Source: COE1 sp045579665 (GTDB taxonomy: Bacteria > Bacillota > Clostridia > Lachnospirales > Lachnospiraceae). Taken from it: a DNA stretch of 64,000 nucleotides. Location: the NCBI GenBank assembly GCA_045579665.1, contig JAZNMO010000127.1, positions 1-64,000 on the forward strand. Direction: 5' to 3'. Numbering within the stretch: position 1 is the first letter of the stretch; every line of letters begins with the position of its first letter. A program made the translations under genes and the position numbers. Under the pieces are notes generated by a model. That model did no database searches. It worked only from the letters and a program-made list of their open reading frames with translations, and had not been told where the DNA came from. Shown piece by piece: positions 32,735 to 41,516 of the stretch.

Positions 32735-34173
32735 TTCTTCATTTCATTCATTTCATTTTTCTTTTCGTTCTTAAAGTTCTGAAAGAATTCCTTAGTCTCC
32801 TTAGTAACTACACCACTTAAAGCAAAGAGTGCAATCATATTAGGAATCGCCATAAGTCCGTTAAAGATATCAGCGATGGTCCATACAGCGGATACTGTAA
32901 GGAATGGTCCGATAAATACAGCAAGGATATACAACCATCTGTATACCTTGATTGCCTTCTCATTCTTGTTGGTAAGGTACTCAAGACATCTCTCTGAGTA
33001 GTAGTCCCAGCCAAGAATAGTCGTAAATGCAAAGAATACAAGGCAAAGCATCAGTGCAAATGCAGATACCTGTGATGGGAATGGAAGACCGTTCTGGAAT
33101 GCATAAGAGGTAACCTGAACACCCTCTAAGCCTTCTACCTGCCAAGCTCCTGTTACTACGATAGAAAGACCTGTCATAGTACAGATAATGATTGTATCAA
33201 TAAATACACCTGTCATAGATACAAGACCCTGACGTACAGGGCTCTCTGTCTTAGCGGCTGCAGCTGCGATAGGCGCAGAACCAAGACCAGCCTCGTTAGA
33301 GAAGATACCTCTTGCAACACCCTTCTGCATTGCGACCATCATAGAACCAACTACACCGCCGGTAATAGCCTGTGGATTAAATGCTGCCTTCACGATAGTT
33401 ACGATAGCGGCAGGAACCTCTGTAATATTTCCGATAATCAGGATAAGACAGAGTGCAACATAAAGGATTGCCATGAAAGGTACAATGATTTCTGAAACCT
33501 TAGTGATTCTCTTGATACCGCCAATCAGAACTAATGCAACACAAACAGTAACTAACACTGCAGCGATTACAGTAGCCCATGAGTATTCTCCAAGAGCTGG
33601 AATTGCGACAGTGTTTACTTTATTAGGGTCAAAGAATCCCTGAACTGCTGATGCAATACCACTTATCTGGGTAATTGTACCGATACCAAGTAATCCTGCA
33701 CAGATGCCAAAGATAGCAAATAACTTAGCAAGCCACTTGAAATTCTTGCCCATTCCCTGTTCTATGTAATAGAAAGGTCCGCCAAGAGAATGATTATTCG
33801 CATCGATTACACGATACTTAATAGCCAAAAGACCTTCTGCATATTTGGTAGCCATTCCTAAGAATGCAGCAACAATCATCCAGAATAAAGCACCTGGACC
33901 ACCGGCACATACTGCAGTAGCAACACCTACGATGTTACCTGTTCCGATAGTAGCTGAAAGTGCTGTACAAAGTGCGCCAAATGAGGAAACCTCTCCTTCA
34001 CCGCCTTCTTCATTCTTTATCATCCACTTGAGTGCTAAAGGTAATTTTCTCACCTGTAATAACCCTAAACGTAATGTCAGCAAAAGACCGCCTGCTATGA
34101 TAAGCACCATAAGAGGTACGCCCCATACAAAGTCGTCAATTGCAACTAAAATTGAATTGAAATTCTCCCACAT
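32725..34173 (-). CDS. Sodium:alanine/glycine symporter (AGCS family)
   Basis: A 482-residue protein with about eleven spans. Family segments include GALCTALSATIGTGNIVG, GGPGALFWM, a YIEQGMGK loop and SNEAGLGSAPIAAA. It imports alanine or glycine with sodium. A glycine riboswitch with terminator lies in its 5' leader, which points to glycine as the physiological substrate. It is monocistronic, with a strong promoter at 34487-34515. Confidence 0.92.
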   Translation of the reverse strand: MWENFNSILVAIDDFVWGVPLMVLIIAGGLLLTLRLGLLQVRKLPLALKWMIKNEEGGEGEVSSFGALCTALSATIGTGNIVGVATAVCAGGPGALFWMIVAAFLGMATKYAEGLLAIKYRVIDANNHSLGGPFYYIEQGMGKNFKWLAKLFAIFGICAGLLGIGTITQISGIASAVQGFFDPNKVNTVAIPALGEYSWATVIAAVLVTVCVALVLIGGIKRITKVSEIIVPFMAILYVALCLILIIGNITEVPAAIVTIVKAAFNPQAITGGVVGSMMVAMQKGVARGIFSNEAGLGSAPIAAAAAKTESPVRQGLVSMTGVFIDTIIICTMTGLSIVVTGAWQVEGLEGVQVTSYAFQNGLPFPSQVSAFALMLCLVFFAFTTILGWDYYSERCLEYLTNKNEKAIKVYRWLYILAVFIGPFLTVSAVWTIADIFNGLMAIPNMIALFALSGVVTKETKEFFQNFKNEKKNEMNEMKKGA

Positions 34174-34273
34174 GATATTTTCTCCTTCTTAATTAATTAT
34201 TTTCTCTCCCTAGAGTCACACATGGAATGTATAAGATACATTCTTGCGCCGACAATTACTTTGGCGTACGCAA

Positions 34274-34299
34274 TAAAAAAACGGAGTATGGTACTCCGT
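34274..34299 (-). terminator. Riboswitch expression platform terminator
   Basis: On the minus strand ACGGAGTA, loop CCA, TACTCCGT is followed by seven T. It lies between the glycine aptamer and the symporter start, so glycine binding probably prevents its formation. Confidence 0.9.
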
Positions 34300-34348
34300 T
34301 CAGCTTCAAAGATTATTGGCATGCAAAATAAATCAAGTAAAAATAATC

Positions 34349-34480
34349 TTCTCTGTCCTTTTGCCTGAGAGATTAGCGATACCGCCTTGCCCCTTCGGCA
34401 CTCATAACGAGCTTCTCCAGAGTTACATCCACTCACAGTTCCAAGAGGTTCTGCAAGCTTCCTATGTGTTATTAACTTCA
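34349..34480 (-). promoter_or_regulatory. Glycine riboswitch (single aptamer)
   Basis: The minus strand carries the conserved core: CTCTGGAGAAG, then GTGCCGAAGGGGCAA and CTCTCAGGCAAAAGGACAGAG in short pieces, the hallmark of glycine aptamers. Only one aptamer is seen; the upstream CTTGCAGAACCTCTTGG segment may be the helper (ghost) helix of singlet types. Transcription should start near 34480. It controls the Na+/amino acid symporter. Confidence 0.92.
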
Positions 34481-34486
34481 TACAAA

Positions 34487-34515
34487 AACATACAATATCA
34501 GACGGGGGAAGTCAA
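34487..34515 (-). promoter_or_regulatory. Promoter of the riboswitch/symporter transcript
   Basis: Minus strand TTGACT (34510-34515), 17 bp, TATGTT (34487-34492), placed directly before the aptamer. Confidence 0.8.
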
Positions 34516-34564
34516 GTAGAAGATTTTTGGACATTATTCATAAATAGTAGTAGTAAGAAAGTAC

Positions 34565-34593
34565 TTGCTTTATTTTATAAATTGGTATATGAT
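34565..34593 (+). promoter_or_regulatory. Promoter of the GH13 gene
   Basis: TTGCTT (34565-34570), 17 bp, TATGAT (34588-34593), 110 bp before the start codon and back to back with the symporter promoter. Confidence 0.7.
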
Positions 34594-34607
34594 AACAAAA
34601 AAACACT

Positions 34608-34623
34608 TGGAAAACGTTTTCTA
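34608..34623 (+). promoter_or_regulatory. LacI-type operator before the GH13 gene
   Basis: TGGAAAACGTTTTCTA is a palindrome around a central CG, as for LacI/MalR-type repressors; spacing does not match a canonical cre site. It overlaps the expected transcription start, suggesting repression. No cognate regulator adjoins it. Confidence 0.65.
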
Positions 34624-34703
34624 TGCGATAAATAAAGCTATTTGGGGAATATAAGTAATAGAAGCATCAGATGCGGCAGAATTGGGAAGGTGAGGTTATT
34701 GAT

Positions 34704-36464
34704 ATGGAATTTGGAGCAGTATTTCACAGAGCAACAGACAACTATTGTTATGCATTGGATGAGAATCAGTTAATTATCAATATAAAGACAGGATATGATG
34801 TGAAGGAGGTCAACATCATTTACGGCGACCCGTTTGCAAACGGTATCCTTGGTGGTGGTGAAGAATGGACAGGCGATAAGGCAGGTATTCCATATAAGAA
34901 GCGTTTGAAGAATCAGCTTTGGTGGACGACTACCATTGTGCCGGAGTTTAAACGCTTGAAGTATTATTTTGAATTAATTACGGATGATGAGAAGTGGTAC
35001 TATTTCGAGGATGGCTTTGTTAGCGAGGAGCAGATGCAGCTTAGTGGAAGAAGCCGTCAGTGCTTTACGATGCCTTGGCTGAATCCTTCTGATGTAAACA
35101 AGACGCCTTATTGGGTGAATGAAACGATTTGGTATCAGATTTTTCCTGATAGATTTTGTAATGGTAATCCGGATATCAATCCTGAGAATGTCTTAGAGTG
35201 GAATGCAGATAAGCCGATAGAGAATCGTGACTTATATGGCGGTGATTTGCAGGGTATCTTGGATAAGCTTGATTATTTGCAGAATCTGGGTATTACAGGT
35301 CTTTATTTGACACCGATTAATGAATCGCCATCAAATCATAAGTATGATACCACTGACTATGAGAAAATAGATCCTCATTTTGGAAATGAGCTATTGATGA
35401 AGACATTGGTTCAGAGTGCGCATAGTAAGGGAATGCGTATCATGCTGGATGCAGTATTTAATCATAGCGGATTTTATTTTAAGCCTTGGCAGGATGTGCT
35501 GGAGAAGGGGCCACAGTCTGAGTATTATGACTGGTTCATGATTAATCAGTGGCCATTGGGAAAAGGGGCAGCGAAGAAGGGACAGCTTTATACCTTTGCT
35601 TTTTTTGATGGTATGCCAAAGCTGAATACCAATCAGCCCAAGGTGCGCGAATATTTGATTGGTGTTGTATGTGACTGGGTGCGTAAGTATGATGTAGACG
35701 GTATTCGTATTGATGTGGCAAATGAGATATCCCATACCTTTTGTAAAGAACTGCGTAAGGCTTTGAAAGAGATTAAGCCTGATATATATATATTGGGTGA
35801 GATTTGGCATGATGCGATAGCATGGCTTCGTGGTGATGAGTATGATGCGGTGATGAATTATCCTTTGGCAGGCAGTATGAAGGATTTCTTTATTGATGAG
35901 AGTCTTACAGGAGAGGATTTTGAGTATATGGTGAATCGCTGCTACACAAACTATATGCAGCAGACCAATGATGTTCTCTTTAATATGTTGGATTCCCATG
36001 ATACTATCAGACTTCGCAATGTAGTTAAGAGTGAGGAAGAGTATCGGGCATTGCTGACTCTTCTCTTTACCATGCCGGGAAGTACCTGTATTTATTATGG
36101 TACGGAGATAGGTATGGAGGGAGGATTTGACCCGGATTGTCGTAGATGTATGCCTTGGGATAAGATAGAGATGGGAGTATTTGAGGAGCGCATTGATTTT
36201 ATGCGAGAATTGATTGCCCTTAGAAAGACACAGCCGCTTATGCGTGAACGCAATTTCCATTTTCCATCAGAGTATGAGAATCCAAGAGTTATCCAGTTCT
36301 GGAAAATGGGTTGGAGTGAGAAGCTGGAAATAGTGGTAAACAGTAGTGATGAGGAGATAGAGCTTTTAAAATGCGAGGAAGGCAAGGTGTTGTTTTCACA
36401 GAAGCTTGAGAATGGCGTCTTGCAGTCAGGCGGAGTTTGTGTCAGATTTTTTGATAGGATATAA
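34704..36464 (+). CDS. GH13 cyclomaltodextrinase/neopullulanase-type enzyme
   Basis: A 586-residue protein starting at ATG 34704 behind GGTGAGG. An N-terminal beta domain (~1-125) precedes the catalytic barrel. GH13 regions are visible: DAVFNHSG, GIRIDVANE (nucleophile Asp), LGEIWHD (acid/base Glu) and NMLDSHDT (third Asp). No signal peptide, so it hydrolyses maltodextrins, cyclodextrins or pullulan fragments inside the cell. A palindromic operator lies upstream, so it is probably induced by maltose. Confidence 0.88.
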   Translation: MEFGAVFHRATDNYCYALDENQLIINIKTGYDVKEVNIIYGDPFANGILGGGEEWTGDKAGIPYKKRLKNQLWWTTTIVPEFKRLKYYFELITDDEKWYYFEDGFVSEEQMQLSGRSRQCFTMPWLNPSDVNKTPYWVNETIWYQIFPDRFCNGNPDINPENVLEWNADKPIENRDLYGGDLQGILDKLDYLQNLGITGLYLTPINESPSNHKYDTTDYEKIDPHFGNELLMKTLVQSAHSKGMRIMLDAVFNHSGFYFKPWQDVLEKGPQSEYYDWFMINQWPLGKGAAKKGQLYTFAFFDGMPKLNTNQPKVREYLIGVVCDWVRKYDVDGIRIDVANEISHTFCKELRKALKEIKPDIYILGEIWHDAIAWLRGDEYDAVMNYPLAGSMKDFFIDESLTGEDFEYMVNRCYTNYMQQTNDVLFNMLDSHDTIRLRNVVKSEEEYRALLTLLFTMPGSTCIYYGTEIGMEGGFDPDCRRCMPWDKIEMGVFEERIDFMRELIALRKTQPLMRERNFHFPSEYENPRVIQFWKMGWSEKLEIVVNSSDEEIELLKCEEGKVLFSQKLENGVLQSGGVCVRFFDRI

Positions 36465-36489
36465 ATATGTTAAAAAAATGACAATTTTA

Positions 36490-36518
36490 TTTACAAGACG
36501 CAAAGAAAAGGGTATACT
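36490..36518 (+). promoter_or_regulatory. Promoter of aldolase paralogue 2
   Basis: TTTACA (36490-36495), exactly 17 bp, TATACT (36513-36518). A strong promoter fitting a central glycolytic gene. Confidence 0.8.
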
Positions 36519-36562
36519 TAACGTATCAGAGTGAAAAATAATAATAATCGGAGGTTTGAATT

Positions 36563-37429
36563 ATGTTAGTTTCAGCTACAGAAATGCTTAAAAAAGCAAA
36601 GGCAGGCCACTATGCAGTAGGTCAGTTCAACATTAACAATCTTGAGTGGACAAAGTCTATCTTACAGACAGCACAGGAGTTAAACAGCCCAGTAATCCTT
36701 GGTGTATCTGAGGGTGCCGGTAAGTATATGTGCGGATATAAGACAATCGTTGGTATGGTAAACGGTATGATCGAGGAGATGGGAATTACTGTTCCTGTAG
36801 CTCTTCACTTAGATCACGGTAGCTATGATCACTGCTATAAGTGTATTGAGGCTGGTTTCTCTTCAGTTATGTTCGATGGTTCTCACTATTCTATCGAGGA
36901 GAACGTTGAGAAGACTAAGGAGTTAGTTGCAGTAGCTCATGCTAAGGGACTTTCTATTGAGGCAGAGGTTGGTTCTATCGGCGGAGAAGAAGATGGTGTT
37001 GTTGGTGCCGGTGAGTGTGCAGATCCGGATGAGTGTAAGTCAATCGCTGATCTTGGTGTAGATATGCTTGCAGCAGGTATCGGTAATATTCATGGTAAGT
37101 ATCCTGCAAACTGGGCTGGTCTTAGCTTTGGTACATTAGATGCTATTCAGCAGAAGACAGGTGACATGCCATTAGTTCTTCACGGTGGTACAGGTATTCC
37201 TGAGGATATGATTAAGAAGGCTATCTCTCTTGGTGTTGCTAAGATTAACGTTAACACAGAGTGCCAGTTATCATTTGCAGCAGCTACACGTAAGTATGTA
37301 GAGGCTGGTAAGGACTTAGAGGGTAAGGGATTTGACCCACGTAAGTTACTTGCTCCAGGTGCAGAGGCTATTAAGGCTACTGTTAAAGAGAAGATGGAAT
37401 TATTCGGTTCAGTTGGTAAGGCTAACTAA
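36563..37429 (+). CDS. fba: Class II fructose-bisphosphate aldolase, paralogue 2
   Basis: A 288-residue zinc aldolase behind ATCGGAGG. Motifs: VALHLDHGSYD, FDGSHYS, GIGNIHGKYP, VLHGGTGIP and INVNTE. Length and motifs match the glycolytic FbaA of Bacillus and Clostridium. Codon choice is strongly biased to a few codons, a strong promoter precedes it and a perfect terminator follows, so it is likely the highly expressed glycolytic enzyme. The 311-residue paralogue at 15405 may have a different role. Confidence 0.93.
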   Translation: MLVSATEMLKKAKAGHYAVGQFNINNLEWTKSILQTAQELNSPVILGVSEGAGKYMCGYKTIVGMVNGMIEEMGITVPVALHLDHGSYDHCYKCIEAGFSSVMFDGSHYSIEENVEKTKELVAVAHAKGLSIEAEVGSIGGEEDGVVGAGECADPDECKSIADLGVDMLAAGIGNIHGKYPANWAGLSFGTLDAIQQKTGDMPLVLHGGTGIPEDMIKKAISLGVAKINVNTECQLSFAAATRKYVEAGKDLEGKGFDPRKLLAPGAEAIKATVKEKMELFGSVGKAN

Positions 37430-37443
37430 TCACATGAACATTC

Positions 37444-37475
37444 AAGGCTGTGTCGCATGCGACACAGCCTTTTTA
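37444..37475 (+). terminator. Terminator after aldolase paralogue 2
   Basis: AAGGCTGTGTCGC and GCGACACAGCCTT form a perfect stem around AT, followed by TTTA. Confidence 0.92.
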
Positions 37476-37534
37476 TCTCGACAAACCCGAATCTGTCAAC
37501 AGAAGGGCATAAAAAAAGCCCTATAAAAGGGAGG

Positions 37535-37563
37535 ATGCCAAGTAACCTTTGGTTACTTGGCAT
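37535..37563. other. 13-bp perfect hairpin in the intergenic gap
   Basis: ATGCCAAGTAACC, loop TTT, GGTTACTTGGCAT, then TTTATT. It lies in the ~370-bp gap between convergent genes and belongs to neither obviously. It may be a second terminator or a small RNA end; no gene is recognised in 37476-37700. Confidence 0.5.
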
Positions 37564-37702
37564 TTATTATGAAAAAGTTATTATAAGTAATGTTATCACT
37601 TATGTGTTTGCTGTATCTTATGGTTATAGTATAGATAAATTTCGTGTCTAAATCATGTGTAGTTCTTGAACATTTTTGAAAAGAATTATGAACAAAATAT
37701 GA

Positions 37703-37732
37703 ATAAGCTCTTGAAAAAATTCAAGAGCTTAT
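37703..37732 (-). terminator. Terminator after the cyclophilin gene
   Basis: ATAAGCTCTTGAA and TTCAAGAGCTTAT form a 13-bp stem with a four-base loop, about 70 bp beyond the stop of the minus-strand gene. The T-run is short. Confidence 0.6.
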
Positions 37733-37798
37733 CAGAAATTATATTATATTGTCGAAAAATAACTATAAATAAGTTAAAAAGCACAAATAAAAGTCTTT

Positions 37799-38326
37799 TT
37801 AGAAACCGTATTTTACAGGCTCTTCGTAGGTCTCGCCGAAGCAATCTACAGTAACCTTTTTCATAACCTGTGGCTCTAATGGTCTGTCTGCATAGTCAGT
37901 CATAGTTTCTGCGATTTTGTTCACATTTTCCTGACCCTCGATAACCTTACCGAATGCAGCGTAAGCGCCATCAAGATGTGGAGAGTTCTTATGCATGATA
38001 AAGAACTGTGAGCCTGCTGAGTTAGGCATCATGCTTCTTGCCATTGATAAAACACCCTCAGTATGCTTTAAGTCGTTTGCAAAGCCGTTCTGTGCGAACT
38101 CGCCGGCGATAGAGTAACCCGGACCACCCATACCTGTTCCGTCAGGACATCCTCCCTGAATCATGAAGCCATTGATGACTCTGTGGAAAATCAGTCCGTC
38201 ATAATAGCCCTTGCTTACAAGGCTGATAAAGTTATTTACAGTATTTGGAGCGATTTCAGGATAAAGCTCTGCTTTAATGATATCGCCATTTTCCATTTCA
38301 AATGTTACAACAGGATTCTGTGCCAT
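37799..38326 (-). CDS. Peptidyl-prolyl cis-trans isomerase, cyclophilin type
   Basis: A 175-residue cytosolic cyclophilin. ATG 38326 is chosen since AAAGGAG lies 9 bp before it; an ATG two codons upstream is closer (3 bp). Active-site segments are FHRVINGFMIQGG, the SMARSMMPNSAGSQFFI region and FGKVIEGQE. It speeds proline isomerisation in protein folding. It stands alone; the ~240 bp upstream hold no other gene. Confidence 0.92.
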   Translation of the reverse strand: MAQNPVVTFEMENGDIIKAELYPEIAPNTVNNFISLVSKGYYDGLIFHRVINGFMIQGGCPDGTGMGGPGYSIAGEFAQNGFANDLKHTEGVLSMARSMMPNSAGSQFFIMHKNSPHLDGAYAAFGKVIEGQENVNKIAETMTDYADRPLEPQVMKKVTVDCFGETYEEPVKYGF

Positions 38327-38568
38327 TTTCATAATCTCCTTTATTCTATAATTGCAGCGATAAAATCACCACAATTATTATCTTATCCTATTCCTAATAT
38401 TTCGTAAAGTTAAATCTTGCAATTATGATATTGATAAAGGAACTTGGGATTGCTATATTGTTATTTTTTCGTTATGCTTGGAATAGCAGATGAATAGTAT
38501 GCTTGGGCTGGTAAATAGAAAAAATAAGCGGAACCAGCATGGCGTAAGGAAAAGGATGAGCAGATGCT

Positions 38569-39450
38569 ATGAAATGTATATGTACCTATTTTTTAAAGCT
38601 TCAAGGGGAGCTTGATGATACGAATTATGCAAGGGCGATAAAGCTGTTACAAAATAAGGCAGCTGAAAATGGTATAGATTTTTGTGAGCTGATTGCCTCT
38701 TCAGAGGAAGCGGTGATAGAGCTTGTAGATAATGAGGCTGAAAGTTATGAACAGCACATATTGCTGTTAACGGATTCACCGATAATAGCGCAATACTGTG
38801 CGGACTGGCAGATACCTTATGGAGTGGTTTTGTGTAAAGGGAATCTGGGAGATTTCTTTCCGCAGGGTGCATATTGTATGGAATCCCTGCTTGATGTAGA
38901 CTATGAATATTTGGAGCGCATCTATCAAAGAGGAAAAGGACTTCCGTGGACCATAGTAGAAACGGAACGATTAATGATTCGTGAGATTACCAAAGCAGAT
39001 GTGCCACGATTGTATGAGCTGTATGCAGATGAGGAGATTACCCGTTATATGGAGTCGCTGTTTCCGACGCAACAGGAAGAGGAGGAGTATACCGAGAATT
39101 ATATTAGGAATGTATATCATTTCTATGGATATGGCATTTGGGTACTGATAGAGAAGGCTACAGGACAGCTGATAGGTAGAGCTGGGCTCGAATATCATGA
39201 TGGCTTTGATGGACTGGAGCTAGGCTTTATGCTGGGGAAGAGGTACTGGCATAAGGGGTATGCCTATGAAGCCTGCAAGGCAATTCTTGCTTATGGAAAA
39301 GAGGAACTGGAACAGCAGTCCTATCGTGCATTGGTGCATGTACATAATGAGGCATCCCAAATGCTGTGTGAGCGATTAGGCTTTGCAGAATACGGAAGAG
39401 TTGATTTAGCCGGCATTTGCCATATAGATTATCGAAAGTGCGAAGAATAA
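38569..39450 (+). CDS. GNAT acetyltransferase with an extra N-terminal domain
   Basis: A 293-residue protein. The C-terminal ~165 residues are RimJ/RimL-like: ETERLMIREITKADVPRLYEL, the acetyl-CoA loop and GYAYEACKAILAYG. The first ~125 residues form a separate domain, with EQHILLLTDSPIIAQYCADW recalling the Rossmann-like part of HAD proteins but without catalytic Asp pairs. It probably acetylates an amine or protein N-terminus. The role of the N-terminal domain is unknown. Confidence 0.75.
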   Translation: MKCICTYFLKLQGELDDTNYARAIKLLQNKAAENGIDFCELIASSEEAVIELVDNEAESYEQHILLLTDSPIIAQYCADWQIPYGVVLCKGNLGDFFPQGAYCMESLLDVDYEYLERIYQRGKGLPWTIVETERLMIREITKADVPRLYELYADEEITRYMESLFPTQQEEEEYTENYIRNVYHFYGYGIWVLIEKATGQLIGRAGLEYHDGFDGLELGFMLGKRYWHKGYAYEACKAILAYGKEELEQQSYRALVHVHNEASQMLCERLGFAEYGRVDLAGICHIDYRKCEE

Positions 39451-39469
39451 AAGGAGTCATTAGAAAAAG

Positions 39470-39507
39470 AGGAGCTATACAAGGGATATCCCTTGTATAG
39501 CTCCTTT
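39470..39507. terminator. Bidirectional terminator
   Basis: AGGAGCTATACAAGGGATATCCCTTGTATAGCTCCT (read here as a palindrome at 39470-39505) followed by TT; it serves the convergent GNAT and HD-GYP genes. Confidence 0.88.
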
Positions 39508-39512
39508 GGGGC

Positions 39513-40655
39513 TTAAATAATAGATTCAATCGAAACATTCTTTTGATTAGAAAGCTTCATAATATTCTTATAATATTGCTCCTGAAGATTGATGATTTCA
39601 TCATTATCGCATCTTACAATCGGGAGAGAATAATCACTTTGGTTAATGAAAATAACATTTCCCTCCATACCATTACTTAAAGAAACACGGTGATTCAAAT
39701 AAGAGTTAGCGACATTCTCAAGGAAAGTCAGAATATATTTGGCTTCATATTTTTGAATGCCCTCGTCTTCAAATGCTTTGATAACCGTGAAAGGACACAT
39801 GGCTGCACGATATACTCGTTCACTTGTCATGGCATCGAAGATGTCTGCAATTGTTACAATCTTGGAATACTTATCAATTTCATCACCCTTTAGACCATAT
39901 GGATATCCGCTTCCATCACATTTTTCGTGATGCATGAGTGCAGTATTTCTGACTGCTTTTGGAATATTGCTGAATTTACTTAGAAGATGCAGTCCTTCAG
40001 TGGTATGGGTTTTGATAATTTCAAATTCTTCTGTAGTCAGTCTGTCAGGTTTTCTCAAAATCGTTTGAGGAAGCATAAACTTACCAACATCATGGAAAAG
40101 ACCGCAGGCTGTAGCAAGACGTTGTTCCTCCTCTGAAAAATGAAGCCATCTGGCAAGCATATTGGAAATTAGAGCAACGTCAATACAATGTGCGTAAATG
40201 GAGTCGTCAATATTTCTCATATTTAAAAGCATATCAAAGACACTGACGTGAGTTTCTCCCTGCTTCATCAGCTGCATGGTTTCCATCAAAAGTGCATCAG
40301 CATTGAAAGGCTCGTGCTTATAAAGTGCCTTCATCAGACTATCTTTGTAATGATCAGCACACTGATTAAAGTCACGAGAAAATACAGCGAATTGTTCGCT
40401 GTTGTAGATTTTTGACTTGCTTGATTGTTGTGCCGGAGTTTCCGATGTAATGGGGGGCTCTACAGATTTATTATATAGCTGTTCTACCACTTCATTTTCG
40501 ATGGAAACATAGTAAATAGAGTAGGATTCAAGTCGGGATATGATATTTTCGGTTAATACGACACCTTTAGGTACCACCATTTTCATATCATAGTTCAAGA
40601 TATCTTCTGCGGTTACCATGCCGGGTTTTAATTCGACAAGAGACACCTTTTTCAT
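39513..40655 (-). CDS. HD-GYP domain protein (cyclic-di-GMP phosphodiesterase-like)
   Basis: A 380-residue protein. ATG 40655 follows TTGGAGG. The N-terminal ~130 residues contain a DUF3391-like start (VELKPGMVTAEDIL). The HD-GYP domain has GLFHDVGKF, HHEKCDGSGYPYGL and a late IADIFDAMTSERVYR, all family hallmarks. It should hydrolyse cyclic di-GMP in the cytoplasm. No membrane spans. Confidence 0.9.
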   Translation of the reverse strand: MKKVSLVELKPGMVTAEDILNYDMKMVVPKGVVLTENIISRLESYSIYYVSIENEVVEQLYNKSVEPPITSETPAQQSSKSKIYNSEQFAVFSRDFNQCADHYKDSLMKALYKHEPFNADALLMETMQLMKQGETHVSVFDMLLNMRNIDDSIYAHCIDVALISNMLARWLHFSEEEQRLATACGLFHDVGKFMLPQTILRKPDRLTTEEFEIIKTHTTEGLHLLSKFSNIPKAVRNTALMHHEKCDGSGYPYGLKGDEIDKYSKIVTIADIFDAMTSERVYRAAMCPFTVIKAFEDEGIQKYEAKYILTFLENVANSYLNHRVSLSNGMEGNVIFINQSDYSLPIVRCDNDEIINLQEQYYKNIMKLSNQKNVSIESII

Positions 40656-40726
40656 AACGACCTCCAAAAACATATATATAATACGAATGAAAGAAATTCA
40701 ATCGACAAATTCACTACTATATATAT

Positions 40727-40755
40727 ATAATAATATTATAAAAACAAAAAGTCAA
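40727..40755 (-). promoter_or_regulatory. Promoter of the HD-GYP gene
   Basis: Minus strand TTGACT (40750-40755), 17 bp, TATTAT (40727-40732) in an A+T-rich divergent region shared with the NUDIX gene. Confidence 0.65.
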
Positions 40756-40772
40756 ACAACAGGAGAAATAAA

Positions 40773-41387
40773 ATGAAAAAATATAGTAAAATAAGCAAAT
40801 TATCTAATAATAGATTTTTGAATTTGTTCAAATTGGATGCATTAACAGATAACGGAAGAGAGTTTGATTATTTTTTTGTATCAAGGCGCGAAGAAAATGC
40901 ATTGAAAATGCTCACAAAGGATAACCGTCCGGAAGGGGTTGTGATATATCCAATTTGGAAAGAAGAACCTGATAAAATTGTGATGATTCGCCAGTATCGC
41001 TATCCGTTAGATGATTATTTATATGAGCTTCCGGCAGGACTGGTTGATGATGGTGAAAAGCCGTATGAATCAGCGATAAGAGAGATGAAAGAGGAAACAG
41101 GACTTAACTTCGAGGTTTATGAGGGAGGGGATAAGGCTTGGAGAAATCCATTTTTTATGGGGGCAGGCTTTACTGATGAAAGCTGTAGTACAGTGTATGG
41201 CTATGCTTCCGGCAGTTTTGGGACGGAGCAAATGGAAGATACAGAAACCATTCAGGTGTTTTTAGCAGACAAGCAGGAGGTTACAAGAATTTTGAGAGAG
41301 GAAAAGGTTTCTATTCGTGCAGCGTATTTACTAATGCAGTTTCTTCATTCAGATAAGAAGAATCCATTTTCCTTTTTGGAGATGTAA
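40773..41387 (+). CDS. NUDIX hydrolase (ADP-ribose pyrophosphatase-like)
   Basis: A 204-residue protein behind AACAGGAG. The complete NUDIX box is present: G-x5-E-x7-RE-x2-EE-x-GL, seen as GLVDDGEKPYESAIREMKEE and TGL. The preceding VMIRQYRYPLDDYLYELPAG is typical of ADP-ribose pyrophosphatases. It cleaves a nucleoside diphosphate linked to another moiety. Confidence 0.88.
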   Translation: MKKYSKISKLSNNRFLNLFKLDALTDNGREFDYFFVSRREENALKMLTKDNRPEGVVIYPIWKEEPDKIVMIRQYRYPLDDYLYELPAGLVDDGEKPYESAIREMKEETGLNFEVYEGGDKAWRNPFFMGAGFTDESCSTVYGYASGSFGTEQMEDTETIQVFLADKQEVTRILREEKVSIRAAYLLMQFLHSDKKNPFSFLEM

Positions 41388-41444
41388 TTGGTTGACATAA
41401 TTGCACACAAATGCACGATATAGATAAATATTTTTGTAAAATAG

Positions 41445-41478
41445 TGCACACCTAATTGACAAATTGGGTGTGCATTTT
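41445..41478 (+). terminator. Hairpin after the NUDIX gene
   Basis: TGCACACC-x-AATT pairs with AATT-x-GGTGTGCA across GACA, then TTTT. It could also serve as an operator region for the LacI gene 40 bp on. Confidence 0.65.
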
Positions 41479-41516
41479 GTAAGATAAAAATAGAAAGTAA
41501 AGAAGGAGGAAATACA

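Noticed and set aside
34608..34623. Canonical CcpA cre site before the GH13 gene
   Set aside because: The TG-to-CG spacing is one base too long for the cre consensus; a LacI/MalR-type operator fits better.
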